Below are positions 24,772-33,542 of a stretch of DNA of 64,000 nt, piece by piece; within the stretch, counting starts at the first letter, position 1, and each line of letters starts with the position of its first letter. The notes under the pieces were generated by a model, which was given only the letters and a program-made list of their open reading frames with translations, had not been told where the DNA came from and searched no databases. Both the position numbers and the translations under genes were made by a program. Origin of the DNA: Acidipropionibacterium timonense (GTDB lineage: Bacteria; Actinomycetota; Actinomycetes; Propionibacteriales; Propionibacteriaceae); the NCBI RefSeq assembly GCF_900605005.1, contig NZ_LR027558.1:1075408-1139407 (forward strand), in the 5' to 3' direction.

Positions 24772-26255
24772 GCACGCCTCACGTCGGGCCGGTCGACTCC
24801 CATCGTCGTCGTGAGGGACCATCCGGTGTCGAGGTCGGTCACCGTGGCCCGGACGATCCCGGTGGGTTCGACGACGTAGCGCTCCTCGACCCAGTGGCCG
24901 TGCTCGACCTCGTGGACGTCGGTCGGGTCCAGGGGTGCCTCGCCGGCCTGGAGGGCGGCGTCGAGAGGGACGACGACGGTCGCGAAGGGAGTGAGGTCGC
25001 CACGGGGCACGCCGTCCTCGGCGCGCTGGAACTCGACGAACCGGTAGACGCCGAGGTTGTGCCGGGCCTGGTAGCGACGGCTCACCGTGGTCGACCCGTC
25101 GAGGAGGGTCGTCTGGTCGACGAGGACGTCGAAGCTCACCGCGCGTCCGGCGTCCGTCTCACGGAAGACGCCGAACCCTCGCGACAAGCGGTCACGGATG
25201 CCGTACACGGAGTCGGGGTCGGCGGCGATGGCCAGACCGACGGCGGTGGCCGAGGTGGGGTGTGGGGAACGGTGGACGCGCCGCCCGTACACCTCGCGGA
25301 CCCGGCGGGCGACGACCGGCAGGCAGGTGGCACCGCCGACCATGTGGATACCAGCGACGTCCGAGTGCCCGGGGTCATCGGCGAGGAGCCCGCTGAGCGG
25401 CTCCATGACAGCCAGGGTGCGGTCGACGAGGGACCTGCAGGCCCGCTCGTAGTCGGCGACGGGCACCCGGACCGCCTCGTCGGGCAGGTCGACGACGACA
25501 TGCCGGGACTGCGGGCGGATCGCCTCCTTGGCCAGTCGGCAGGACTCACGCAGATCCTCGGTGCCGGGCATGGGCGTCGTCACGAGGGACCGGACGAGGC
25601 CCTCGAGGACTCCGTCGAAGTCGTCCCCGCCCAGGTCGTTGAGCCCGACGGAGTCGACGACCTCCCCCTGGGTGCCCGACATGTCGACGAGGGAGGCGTC
25701 GAAGGTCCCTCCGCCCAGGTCGTAGACGAGGACCCGGGTACGTCGCGAGTTGAGGGATCGCGCCTGACGCAGGGCGTACTCGAGACCGGCCGCCGAGGGT
25801 TCGTTGACGATGCCCAGCACCTCGATCCCGGCGGCCCGGAAGGCCTCCATGGTGACGAACCGCTGACCGGTGTGGGCATGGGCCGGCACGCCGATGACCG
25901 CGCGCAGCTCCGGTGCCCCGGTGGCCTCCCGGATCTGGCCGGCGACGGTCGTGAGGTAGTCGGTGAGCACCTCGCCGAGGGTGAACGACCGGGTGCCGAT
26001 CCTCACGGTCGTCGAACTCGTCACCGATGACGACGCCAGGGCTCGCTTGAGCGAGCGGATGGCCGGTGCGCCGCGGGTGACGGCGTCGAGGGCCTCGTAG
26101 CCGTGCACGAGGGCACCGTCGACGACGGCCGTGACGGAGGGGAAGTGCTCATGGCTGTCACCGTCGAGGTCGGTGAAGGCCACGACGGGGTAGTTGCCGC
26201 GGTCGACCGCGGCGGCAACGGTGTAGGTCGTTCCGAGATCGATACCGAGGTCCAT
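24768..26255 (-). CDS. Hsp70-family ATPase (DnaK-like, short)
   Basis: 495 residues. The actin-like ATPase core has all Hsp70 signatures: GIDLGTTYTVAAAVD at the start, IVNEPSAAGLEYAL, VYDLGGGTFDASLVDM, and MVGGATCLPVVARRV. Only about 120 residues follow, lacking the usual substrate-binding and lid domains of DnaK, so it is a specialised chaperone-like ATPase rather than the housekeeping DnaK. It is the middle gene of PAC2 -> Hsp70-like -> FUSC, overlapping the membrane protein gene by 4 bp. That suggests it serves the membrane protein; this is inference. Confidence 0.87.
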   Translation of the reverse strand: MDLGIDLGTTYTVAAAVDRGNYPVVAFTDLDGDSHEHFPSVTAVVDGALVHGYEALDAVTRGAPAIRSLKRALASSSVTSSTTVRIGTRSFTLGEVLTDYLTTVAGQIREATGAPELRAVIGVPAHAHTGQRFVTMEAFRAAGIEVLGIVNEPSAAGLEYALRQARSLNSRRTRVLVYDLGGGTFDASLVDMSGTQGEVVDSVGLNDLGGDDFDGVLEGLVRSLVTTPMPGTEDLRESCRLAKEAIRPQSRHVVVDLPDEAVRVPVADYERACRSLVDRTLAVMEPLSGLLADDPGHSDVAGIHMVGGATCLPVVARRVREVYGRRVHRSPHPTSATAVGLAIAADPDSVYGIRDRLSRGFGVFRETDAGRAVSFDVLVDQTTLLDGSTTVSRRYQARHNLGVYRFVEFQRAEDGVPRGDLTPFATVVVPLDAALQAGEAPLDPTDVHEVEHGHWVEERYVVEPTGIVRATVTDLDTGWSLTTTMGVDRPDVRRA

Positions 26256-26302
26256 GCCCCCGACGATAGTCGCGCCGGGTGACAGGACCGTGACCTGTTC
26301 GG

Positions 26303-27388
26303 TCAGCGGGAGTCGTCCCCCCGACGCGGCCGGTAGGGCTGGTCATCGTCGGGTTCGTCGTCGGCGGACCGCGCTCCCCGGCGGGCGCGTCGGTCCCCGC
26401 TCACGTCGTCGGAGGTGTCCTGGGCGGCCGAGGCGCCGGCAGGGTCGGTGAGGGTGCGCGGGTCGGGCACCAGACCGGAGTTGTCAGTGGTGGGGGAGTC
26501 GATGGAGCGCAGGAAGTCCTCGACCTCGGCGCCGATGGCCTCGGCGCTGGGCAGGTCGACCTTGTGGGTCTCGATGGCCCGCTGGTCGGTGGCGGCGTCG
26601 TACTGCTGCTCGAGGGCCTGGAGCATCTGGGAGAGCTCCTCGGACTTCTCGACCTGGGCGGCGAGTTCGGCGCGGATGGCGCCGGCGGCGACGGCCAGGG
26701 CATGGGTCGGCAGGGCCAGACCGGTGACCTGGTGGATGGCCTCGACCATGGCTCGGGCGGCGTCCGGGTAGTCCATGTCGGCCAGGTAGTGGGGCACGTG
26801 CGCCGCGAGCCCGACGTAGTCATGGCCGGTCTCGGCGAGCCGCTGAGACAGGACCGAGGGGAAGGACGCCGGCATCTGGAACTTCCCGAAGGGGGGTTGG
26901 TCACCCAGGATGAGTTCAGGTCGGGAGGCCCACCGGCTCACCCGGATCGGGCGGGTGTGCGGGGCGGCCATGGGGATGGAGTCGGTGACGACCGACAGGC
27001 GCACCCCGAGATCCTCGACGAGGTCGACGACGCGGCGCACGAGGGCCTCCCAGCGCAGCGCAGGTTCCGGACCGTCGAGCAGGAGGAAGTGCTGACCGTT
27101 CTCGTCGGTCACCTCCCAGAGCACCAGACGGGGGCGCCGGTAACCCTCGAAGTGGTCGTTGTCGAAGACGATGGGGCCACGGGAGTCACGGTGGTCGATG
27201 AGCTCGTCGAGGTCGAACTCACCCAGCTCATGGTGGGGCAGTTCGGCCAGGAGGGCCGTCGTGAGGTTGTTCTGGACGTGCCCGACGTCGGCGAAGGAGG
27301 TCACCGTGACGAGCAGCGTCGAGACCTCCTCGGCGGCCCCCGTCACCTCCGGGTTCCACGTGAAGAGTTCGTCATGACCCTCACTCAT
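26303..27388 (-). CDS. PAC2 family protein
   Basis: 361 residues. The PAC2 (proteasome assembly chaperone 2-like) domain occupies about 30-255, with VTSFADVGHVQNNLTTALL, FLLLDGPEPALRWEAL, and GLAAHVPHYLADMDYPDAARAMV. A coiled-coil (about 255-290) and a charged, disordered C-terminal tail rich in Asp and Arg follow. Actinobacterial members of this type are widespread but functionally undefined. AGGAGG before the ATG at 27388 decides the start; the frame is open further upstream without a site. First gene of the PAC2/Hsp70/FUSC run, with 47 bp to the next gene. Confidence 0.87.
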   Translation of the reverse strand: MSEGHDELFTWNPEVTGAAEEVSTLLVTVTSFADVGHVQNNLTTALLAELPHHELGEFDLDELIDHRDSRGPIVFDNDHFEGYRRPRLVLWEVTDENGQHFLLLDGPEPALRWEALVRRVVDLVEDLGVRLSVVTDSIPMAAPHTRPIRVSRWASRPELILGDQPPFGKFQMPASFPSVLSQRLAETGHDYVGLAAHVPHYLADMDYPDAARAMVEAIHQVTGLALPTHALAVAAGAIRAELAAQVEKSEELSQMLQALEQQYDAATDQRAIETHKVDLPSAEAIGAEVEDFLRSIDSPTTDNSGLVPDPRTLTDPAGASAAQDTSDDVSGDRRARRGARSADDEPDDDQPYRPRRGDDSR

Positions 27389-27484
27389 GGGCCCACCTCC
27401 TGCCGACGATCCGTCATCTCCCACCAACGTACGCGACGGGTCCGACATTCCGCTGCTTCGACGGCCCGGCGGGCGCTGGGAATG

Positions 27485-27511
27485 AGATGCTACGGAAACC
27501 GTAGTAATCTC
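27485..27511. promoter_or_regulatory. Palindromic operator and -10 box of marR
   Basis: CTACGG-AAA-CCGTAG (27490-27504) is a perfect dyad, flanked by GAGAT and ATCTC that extend the symmetry. TAATCT (27505-27510) ends 8 bases before the GTG at 27519 and looks like the -10 of a leaderless message. A dyad on the promoter of a marR gene is most simply its own operator. Confidence 0.65.
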
Positions 27512-27518
27512 GGGGGCC

Positions 27519-27995
27519 GTGACCGACAACCCCGACGGACCCCTGACGACCGAGGACTTCGCCGCCGACCTGGCACTCTTCTGCGGACGACTGCAGCGCC
27601 ACGCCAAACGGCTGGCCGGTATCCCCGCCTCCTCGGTGACCTGGCGGGTGCTCCACATCCTCGAGGTGGCCGGGACGATGAGCGTGAGCGAGCTCACCCG
27701 CGCCGAGGGCAACAGCCCCTCGACGACGACCGACCTGCTCGCCCGACTCGACCGTGAGGGTCTGGTGGTCCGACGCCGACACCCCGAGGACGCGCGGACA
27801 CGCCTGGTCGAGCTCACCGAGGCCGGTCACGAGTACTGCCGGGTCAGCGAACGACGCCTGGGTGCAGGCCTGGCGCCGGTGCTCGAGTCACTCGACGGCG
27901 TCTCCCGGGAGGCGTTGGAGGCCGCGCTTCCGGTGATCCGGCGTCTGGTCGACGACCTCGAGGGGTCCGCACGAGCCGCGAGGACGGCGTCATGA
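27519..27995 (+). CDS. MarR family transcriptional repressor
   Basis: 158 residues. The winged helix spans about 40-105: TWRVLHILEVAGTMSVSELTRAEGNSPSTTTDLLARLDREGLVVRR, with the wing RRHPEDARTRLVELTEAG. It is probably a ligand-responsive repressor of itself and of the MFS exporter gene that follows with an ATGA overlap (27992-27995). A perfect 15-bp dyad lies on its promoter. The inducer is unknown. GTG start at 27519, no ribosome site, leaderless-type promoter. Confidence 0.9.
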   Translation: MTDNPDGPLTTEDFAADLALFCGRLQRHAKRLAGIPASSVTWRVLHILEVAGTMSVSELTRAEGNSPSTTTDLLARLDREGLVVRRRHPEDARTRLVELTEAGHEYCRVSERRLGAGLAPVLESLDGVSREALEAALPVIRRLVDDLEGSARAARTAS

Positions 27996-29161
27996 GGGGT
28001 CTCAGCCCTGCGGTGTGGGCCGTCACCGTGGCCTGCGTCTTCTCGTACATGGGCATCGGCCTGGTCGACCCCATCCTCCCGGAGATCTCGCAGTCCCTCC
28101 ACGCCTCCCCGGGACAGACCGAGCTGCTCTTCACGACGTACCTCTTCGTCACCGCGCTCGTCATGTTCCTCACCTCCTGGGTGGCCTCGAGGATCGGCCG
28201 GAAGTGGACCCTGCTACTCGGGCTCGGCCTCGTCGTGGCCTTCTCGGCCGGCTGCGCCGCGGCGGGAAGCGTCGACATGGTCATCGGGTTCCGAGGCGGG
28301 TGGGGAGTGGGCAATGCCCTGTTCGTCTCGACCGCCCTGGCGACGGTGCTCGGGGCGAGCGCCGATCCACGTCGGGCCATCATGCTCTACGAAGGGGCGC
28401 TGGGGGCCGGCATGGCGCTCGGGCCCCTCGTCGGTGGGCTGCTCGGCAACATCTCCTGGCGCGGACCCTTCACGGGGACCGCTGTGCTCATGGGCATCGG
28501 CCTGGTGGCCATCGCGATCTTCGTGCCGAGGACTCGCCCCGCCGCCGGTCCCGCCTCGCTGAGCGCCCCCTTCCGAGCCCTGGCCGACCGACGGATGAGG
28601 CTGCTCATGGTGGCGGCGGTGCTCTACAACTACGGCTACTTCACCCTGCTCGCCTACGGGCCGTTCCCCATCGCCGAGGCCGCCAGGCGGGCCGGGACGA
28701 CCTTCACCCCGCTCGATCTGGGCCTCGTCTTCTTCGGGTGGGGCGTGCTGCTGGCCGCCGGGTCGGTCTGGGGCGCCCCGAAACTCTCCGAACTCGTCGG
28801 CGTGCGCCGCACCATCGTCGCCGGGCTGGCCGCCCTGGCGGTGCTCGAGCTCGTCCTGGCGCTCGTCATCGTGCCCTGGGTGCAGATCGTCGTCGTCATC
28901 CTCGGCGGCAACGTCATCGGCGTCCTCAACACCGCCATGACCGAGCTGGCGATGTCGGCGACCGACCTGCCACGCGAGGTGTCGTCCTCGTCCTATTCGG
29001 GGGCCCGATTCATCGGGGGAGCGCTGGCCCCGACGATGACCGGGGTGCTCACCGCCGCGTTCGGGGTCGGCGGGCCGTACCTCGTCGGCGCGGTGGCTCT
29101 CGTGGCGACGATCCTCGTCCTCGTCGCCGACCGGGCCCGACGTCGCGCCGTCAGTGCCTGA
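27992..29161 (+). CDS. MFS efflux transporter
   Basis: 389 residues with about 12 hydrophobic helices. It starts [30 protein letters not shown] and has the MFS loop 2-3 signature in degenerate form ([13 protein letters not shown]). The pairing with a MarR repressor in one operon points to drug or metabolite export driven by the proton gradient; the substrate is unknown. Its 3' end overlaps the convergent uracil-DNA glycosylase gene by 11 bp. Confidence 0.9.
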   Translation: MRGLSPAVWAVTVACVFSYMGIGLVDPILPEISQSLHASPGQTELLFTTYLFVTALVMFLTSWVASRIGRKWTLLLGLGLVVAFSAGCAAAGSVDMVIGFRGGWGVGNALFVSTALATVLGASADPRRAIMLYEGALGAGMALGPLVGGLLGNISWRGPFTGTAVLMGIGLVAIAIFVPRTRPAAGPASLSAPFRALADRRMRLLMVAAVLYNYGYFTLLAYGPFPIAEAARRAGTTFTPLDLGLVFFGWGVLLAAGSVWGAPKLSELVGVRRTIVAGLAALAVLELVLALVIVPWVQIVVVILGGNVIGVLNTAMTELAMSATDLPREVSSSSYSGARFIGGALAPTMTGVLTAAFGVGGPYLVGAVALVATILVLVADRARRRAVSA

Positions 29162-30071
29162 GGCCCGCCAGGGCGGTCGCCCGGGCGAGGACGGCGTCGA
29201 GCATGTCGGCGGTGAGACGCCCGGTGAAGGTGTTCTGCTGGCTCACGTGGTAGCAGCCGAGAAGGACGACCTCGTGCGCCGCCGTGGACGCTGCTCCGGG
29301 TCGACCCAGGACCGCCTCGACGCCGTGCCCGAACCTCGGCGCCGGTGAGGGCACCTGCCAGCCGGCGCGACGTGCCGCGCGCAGGACGTTCGTCCACCCG
29401 ATCCCCCCGAGGGCGACGATGACCCGGACGTCCCGCTGACAGGCGAGGAAGGCGTCGAACCAGGCCGAGCAGGTCGCCTGTTCCTGAGGCGTCGGCTTGT
29501 TGGCCGGAGGAGCACAGAGCACCGGCGCCAGGATGCAGCAGTCGGACACCGCCATGCCGTCGGCGGCGTCGGTCGACGTCGCCCGGCTCGCCAGGCCGGC
29601 CCGGTGGAGGGCGGCGAAGAGCCAGTCACCCGAGCGGTCCCCGGTGAACATCCGTCCGGTGCGATTGGCCCCGTGGGCGGCCGGGGCCAGGCCGACAATG
29701 AGGATGCGCGGGTCCGGGGGCCCGAGCGGCGGCACCGGACGACCCCAGTAGGGCTCGCCCCGGAAGGCGGCGCGCTTGGTCACCGCCACCTTCTCACGCC
29801 AGTCGACGAGACGAGGGCAGGCCCGGCACACCGAGGCCGCCGCGCGGAGGCGTTGCCAAGTGTCCTCGGGACGGGGGCGGTCCTCGGGGTGGGTGTCGTC
29901 GGGGGAGGTGAGGGAGGCCACGACGGACCGCACCTGCCGGGCGTCCCGCGCCACCGGGGTCGACGCCGTCGCCGGGTCGTCGGGCCAGCCCTCGCCCGCC
30001 AGGCTGGGGGAGTGCAATCCGACGCCGGTGCGGGGGTGGGGCAGGGGCGTCGAGGTGGGCGAGGGGCTCAT
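29151..30071 (-). CDS. Uracil-DNA glycosylase family 5 (UdgB-like), iron-sulfur type
   Basis: 306 residues. Removes uracil or deaminated bases from DNA as the first step of base excision repair. Motif 1 reads [19 protein letters not shown], the family 5 hallmark with Ala-His after Pro in place of the catalytic Asp/Asn of other families. The closing motif reads [14 protein letters not shown]. Cys residues in CRACPRL and in CCILAPVLC...ATCSAWF can hold a 4Fe-4S cluster. The ATG at 30071 gives a Pro-rich head of about 75 residues before the domain; no strong ribosome site was seen, so the start is uncertain. Confidence 0.88.
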   Translation of the reverse strand: MSPSPTSTPLPHPRTGVGLHSPSLAGEGWPDDPATASTPVARDARQVRSVVASLTSPDDTHPEDRPRPEDTWQRLRAAASVCRACPRLVDWREKVAVTKRAAFRGEPYWGRPVPPLGPPDPRILIVGLAPAAHGANRTGRMFTGDRSGDWLFAALHRAGLASRATSTDAADGMAVSDCCILAPVLCAPPANKPTPQEQATCSAWFDAFLACQRDVRVIVALGGIGWTNVLRAARRAGWQVPSPAPRFGHGVEAVLGRPGAASTAAHEVVLLGCYHVSQQNTFTGRLTADMLDAVLARATALAGLRH

Positions 30072-30193
30072 GGGTCGAGTCTTGCACCGCCACGGGGAGT
30101 CCGACGCCGGCGCGTCGAGGTGGGCGCGTCGGGTAGCGTCGTCGTCCAGAGCCGACGTCACCGGACGCGGCCCGACTCCGCGAGGGAGCAGCC

Positions 30194-30598
30194 ATGATCA
30201 CTGCATCGGCATACATCGGGTTCAACGGCCGGGCCGAGGAGGCCCTCACCTTCTACGAGAGCGTCTTCGGCGGGGAGCTGCGCCTCATGCACTTCTCCGA
30301 CATGCACATCGAGGACCATGGCGACTGGGTCATGCACGGCCAGCTCACCACCCCCGAGGGCTGGACCCTCATGTGCTCCGACAATCCGCAGGCGACGGTG
30401 CCGGAGTCCGACCCGAGGATCGGCCTGTGTCTGTGGGGAGACGACGAGGATCGCGCCCGCGCCCTCTTCGACGCGCTGGCCGAGGGCGGCGAGGTGACGA
30501 CCCCGCTGGCCCAGCAGATGTGGGGTGACCTCTACGGCGATCTCACCGACCGGTTCGGGGTGAGCTGGTCGGTCGACGTCAGCCCGGCGCAGGTCTGA
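30194..30598 (+). CDS. PhnB-like VOC (glyoxalase fold) protein
   Basis: 134 residues beginning [28 protein letters not shown], the standard opening of the PhnB/DUF1338-type VOC proteins, and ending ...[21 protein letters not shown]. These cytosolic proteins are of uncertain function (related folds include glyoxalase and antibiotic-binding proteins). GAGGGAGC before the ATG supports the start. It is divergent from the glycosylase gene and followed 30 bp later by arfB. Confidence 0.87.
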   Translation: MITASAYIGFNGRAEEALTFYESVFGGELRLMHFSDMHIEDHGDWVMHGQLTTPEGWTLMCSDNPQATVPESDPRIGLCLWGDDEDRARALFDALAEGGEVTTPLAQQMWGDLYGDLTDRFGVSWSVDVSPAQV

Positions 30599-30628
30599 GC
30601 ATCCGGGCCCGCAGGTGGGGGAGGAGTG

Positions 30629-31054
30629 ATGGGCGGCGTCCAGGTGCAGCCCGGATTCGTCGTGGCCGAGTCCGACCTGTCGGAGCGGTTCTCGCACTCC
30701 TCGGGGCCGGGTGGCCAGGGCGTCAACACGAGTTCGTCGCGGGTCGAGTTGAGCCTCGACCTGCGGCGGGCGCGCAGCGTTCCCGAAGGCTTGCGGTCGC
30801 GGGTGCTGGCCAGGCTGGAACAGCGCGTGGTGGACGGCGTCCTCACCGTGGCCTGTTCGCAGTTCCGCGATCAGTTGGCCAATCGGCGTCAGGCCCGGCT
30901 GCGGATGGCGGCGATCCTGCGCGCGGCCGCGGCCCCACCGGCTGCCCGACGCCGTCCCACCCGGCCCTCGCGGCGGTCGCAGGAGCGTCGGTTGGACGCG
31001 AAGAAGCGGCGAGGTGCGGTCAAGGAGGGCCGACGGGCACCGCGGGAATGGTGA
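30629..31054 (+). CDS. arfB: Peptidyl-tRNA hydrolase ArfB-type ribosome rescue factor
   Basis: 141 residues: a class I release-factor catalytic domain with the GGQ loop (SSGPGGQGVN, GGQ at 28-30) and a basic C-terminal tail (RRPTRPSRRSQERRLDAKKR) that in ArfB enters the empty mRNA channel. No stop-codon recognition domain is present. It should free ribosomes stalled on broken mRNAs by hydrolysing the peptidyl-tRNA. The GAGGAG lies directly before GTG 30626 and 5 bases before ATG 30629, so the ATG is preferred. Confidence 0.9.
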   Translation: MGGVQVQPGFVVAESDLSERFSHSSGPGGQGVNTSSSRVELSLDLRRARSVPEGLRSRVLARLEQRVVDGVLTVACSQFRDQLANRRQARLRMAAILRAAAAPPAARRRPTRPSRRSQERRLDAKKRRGAVKEGRRAPREW

Positions 31055-31102
31055 CGGGCGCGTTGACGGCGTCCTGACGCCCGAGGCTGTCAGGATGGCC
31101 CC

Positions 31103-32080
31103 ATGATGCGGATGCGGGTGCTCACCGAGACCGACCTCACCGACGCCGTCCTCGATGTGCTCGACGACGTCGCTGTCACCTGCGTGCAGGTTCATCGCGG
31201 TGCCCTCGTCGATCCGCCCGGTGACGTCGTCGAGGCCCATGTCGCCAGGGAGTCGGTCGATGGGCTAGTCGCGCGTCTTCGCGGACTCGGGGTCGAGGCC
31301 AGGGGAGCCATCACCCTGGACGAGGTGGCGACGTGGATCTCCCAACCGGCGCTGAGGGCCGACGAGGAGGTTCCGGGATCGGCTGCGGACGCCATGGTGT
31401 GGCCGTCGATCGTCCAACAGGCCTATGACGACTCCGAGTTGAACTGGACCTTCATGGGGTTCATCGTCCTGGCGACGTTGCTGGCGGCGGTGGCGATCGT
31501 CACGGACTCACCCATCCTCACCGTCGGCGCCATGGTCATCGGGCCCGAGTTCGGTGCCGTGGTCGCCGTGTCGTTGGCGGTGGTGAGACGCCGTCCCCGA
31601 CTGTTGCGGCTCGCGCTGCGAACCCTGGCCGTCGGGTTCACGGTGGCGATCCTCGTCACCTCGGCACTCGCCTGGGTGGCCCGGCAACTCGGCTGGGTGA
31701 CGACGGCCGCGGTGACCCGCAACAGGGCGGCGACGTCCTTCATCTACCACCCCGACCACTGGTCCTTCATCGTCGCCCTCATCGCTGGTGCGGCCGGTGT
31801 GTTGGCCATGACGTCGTCGAGACGCGGGGGACTGACGGGGGTCTTCATCTCGGTGACGACGATCCCGGCGGCGGCGAATGTCGGCGTCGGCCTGGCACTC
31901 GGGGAATGGGCCGAGGTGCGCGGATCGGTGGTGCAGCTCGTCGTGAACATCCTGGGTATGGCCGTGGCGGGATGGCTCACGTTGCAATCCCAGAAGCAGG
32001 TGTGGACCAGGGTCTCGAGGCACCGGCTGGTGAGGCGGCGGAGCGTCGGGGGCGAGGTCGTGTCGCGGTATCGGCCCTGA
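31103..32080 (+). CDS. DUF389 family membrane protein
   Basis: 325 residues. A soluble domain (about 1-100) with alternating hydrophobic strands precedes six or so membrane helices: FMGFIVLATLLAAVAIVTDS, then ILTVGAMVIGPEFGAVVAVSLA, and later WSFIVALIAGAAGVLAM and VFISVTTIPAAANVGVGLA. The GAMVIGPEFG and TTIPAAANVG stretches are characteristic of DUF389 (TIGR00341-like) proteins. The role is unknown; a transporter or channel is possible. A CAGGAT box 6 bases before the ATG may be its promoter. A repeat array lies 70 bp past its stop. Confidence 0.85.
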   Translation: MMRMRVLTETDLTDAVLDVLDDVAVTCVQVHRGALVDPPGDVVEAHVARESVDGLVARLRGLGVEARGAITLDEVATWISQPALRADEEVPGSAADAMVWPSIVQQAYDDSELNWTFMGFIVLATLLAAVAIVTDSPILTVGAMVIGPEFGAVVAVSLAVVRRRPRLLRLALRTLAVGFTVAILVTSALAWVARQLGWVTTAAVTRNRAATSFIYHPDHWSFIVALIAGAAGVLAMTSSRRGGLTGVFISVTTIPAAANVGVGLALGEWAEVRGSVVQLVVNILGMAVAGWLTLQSQKQVWTRVSRHRLVRRRSVGGEVVSRYRP

Positions 32081-32150
32081 GCCGGCGCATGTGGGGCGAC
32101 GTCCGAGGTTCTTGTGTGCCGGGGCAGCTGTTCGGCTGGCCCCTGGGCTC

Positions 32151-32425
32151 ACTTTGCTCCGGAAACCGTCGCCGACTGGTCCCGGGGCCCACTTTGCTCC
32201 GGGATCTGTCGCTTGGCTGGCTGGCGTCCGGCACCTGGCGCGACCTTGCTCCGGAAGTCGTCGCCGGGCTGGCCTCCGGGGGCACTTTGCTCCGGGATCT
32301 GTCGCTTGGCTGGCTGGCGTCCGGCACCTGACGCGACCTTGCTCCGGAAGTCGTCGCCGGGTTGGCCTCCGGGGGCACTTTGCTCCAGAAGATCCACCTT
32401 GCTCCACGTATTCCGGGAGCAAGGT
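32151..32425. repeat. 93-bp repeats built on ACYTTGCTCC cores, ending in an inverted copy
   Basis: ACTTTGCTCC or ACCTTGCTCC occurs at 32151, 32191, 32243, 32284, 32336, 32377 and 32396. Cores 2-6 form a 93-bp unit (41 + 52 spacing): copies 32191-32283 and 32284-32376 differ at two positions only, and a third begins at 32377. The last core (32396-32405) is followed after 10 bases by its exact reverse complement GGAGCAAGGT (32416-32425), making a hairpin. The spacing is too irregular and the repeats too short for CRISPR. Confidence 0.9.
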
Positions 32426-32921
32426 GCAAGTTCTGGCGCGTCGTCGACGAGGGCGGCGATCTGGGGCGCTAAGTGGTCCCTCGTTCCTCGCAGTTGCGGG
32501 CGGTGTCCTGTGACCTGTGTCGATCGACGGGTCGACGTCGCCAGAGCGTGCCGGTGTGTTGACGGCGCAGTCGGCGGCGTCATTCGCCTGTGGCGGTCAG
32601 CCCTGGTCAGGCCTGTCTGGTCTGGAGACGGCGCAGTCCGTCCTGCCACGTGCCCGCGCGGTCATTGGACCGTGGCATCCCAGGGCTTTAGCTCAGCAGC
32701 AGCGCAGTGTTGTCGTCAGTGTTGGTGTGTCGTGACGAGTTGTGGGCGGGGGAATCGCCCACGACGTCGGTGGGTGTCGGCAGCCGTCCGTGACGTGACA
32801 TAATGTATCTTATCGGACAACAGCGACGGGCTGGACGAGGAGGGCGTAGAGGCCGTCAACGGCGAGGCGGCGACGATGACAAGCGGCTGCGAGGCTGCGA
32901 CCATCGCAAGGCTGACTGCGT
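32426..32921. other. Non-coding stretch with a recombinase-site-like dyad
   Basis: No open frame here has a recognisable product or the codon pattern of its neighbours. At 32796-32822 the AT-rich text GTGACATAATGTATC+TTATCGGACAAC has imperfect arms (TGACATAA and TTATCGGACA) like the crossover sites of serine resolvases, and it lies just before the remnants of such a gene. Confidence 0.4.
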
Positions 32922-33135
32922 GGCCTTGAATTCACCGTCCTGGCTGCGTCGGCCCAAATGGAACGCACGGTGACGCCGGAACGAACCCGGGGCTCGGTGG
33001 CCAAGTGACGCGCCGCCGGCCGCGGCCCGGGGGCCCCCGCCAGGTCGTCATCGGTCGGCAGATCGAGCGATCGACAGTGGCGTCTCCCCCACTGACGTCG
33101 TCGCCGACTTCGGCATGTCGAGGGCCACCCTGGAC
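32922..33135 (+). pseudogene. Decayed serine recombinase (resolvase/invertase family)
   Basis: Two frames carry pieces of the same protein. From 32928 frame 3 reads FTVLAASAQMERTVTPERTR, matching the family's F-x-V-L-A-x-LAQ-x-ER...RERTR helix, and then meets TGA at 33006. From 33058 frame 1 reads ADRAIDSGVSPTDVVADFGM followed by SRATL, the C-terminal helix-turn-helix of Hin-type recombinases. The catalytic serine domain is missing. A frameshift, stop and 5' deletion mark it as dead, a remnant of a mobile element at the edge of the accessory stretch. Confidence 0.7.
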
Positions 33136-33248
33136 CCACCCGGGATCCACAGGCTTCGGGCACACGAAGCCGGCATGCGCGCGTCGCGGCGCACAAGGGT
33201 CACCGTGGGCGTGAGCCACCGGCGGCCCGGTCGGCATCGCCGTGACTG

Positions 33249-33288
33249 CAACATATGTTGACATGCCGGGGGTTGTCAACATATGTTG
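33249..33288. promoter_or_regulatory. Promoter with twin CAACATATGTTG operators
   Basis: Two identical perfect 12-bp palindromes CAACATATGTTG lie at 33249-33260 and 33277-33288, 28 bp centre to centre. TTGACA (33258-33263) as -35 starts inside the first, and TATGTT (33282-33287) as -10 lies inside the second with an 18-bp spacer. The -10 ends 6 bases before the ATG at 33294, so the message should be leaderless and both operators would block the polymerase. Confidence 0.75.
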
Positions 33289-33293
33289 CTTTC

Positions 33294-33530
33294 ATGCCTG
33301 ATCTGACGGCCCTGGTGCAGGACACGACCGACGTACGGCGTGCCCTGCGAGCCGTGGCGGAGCTGCGGCGCTTCACCGAGCGCCAGGAACTGCTCCTTGT
33401 CGAAGCCGCTCTGGAACAGGGCTGGTCGTGGCAGGAGATCGGCGACGCCCTGGGGGTCTCGCGCCAGGCCGTCCACCGCAAGTACCACACGCGCGTTCGG
33501 CCGGATCTGGCCAGACGCCATCGATCCTGA
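33294..33530 (+). CDS. Minimal helix-turn-helix regulator
   Basis: 78 residues. After a helical start (LTALVQDTTDVRRALRAVAELRRFTERQELLLVEAAL) comes one HTH: QGWSWQEIGDALGVSRQAVHRKY, similar to sigma-70 region 4/MerR-type minimal HTHs. It probably binds the twin CAACATATGTTG palindromes on its own promoter. The partner gene (ClpN-SRPBCC) begins 12 bp after its stop, so the two form a cassette. A related HTH (QTWETIGAALGVSRQAAHAKY) occurs in the gene at 36417 with a different partner. Confidence 0.8.
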   Translation: MPDLTALVQDTTDVRRALRAVAELRRFTERQELLLVEAALEQGWSWQEIGDALGVSRQAVHRKYHTRVRPDLARRHRS

Positions 33531-33542
33531 GGAGCAATCGTC

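Noticed and set aside
30194-30598. Antibiotic (bleomycin/fosfomycin) resistance call for the VOC protein
   Set aside because: The sequence follows the PhnB-like subgroup, and nothing specific to resistance proteins is visible.
32114-32803. A 229-residue plus-strand frame across the repeat array
   Set aside because: Its apparent protein repeats only mirror the 93-bp DNA repeats; no start site, no domain, and other frames are equally open.
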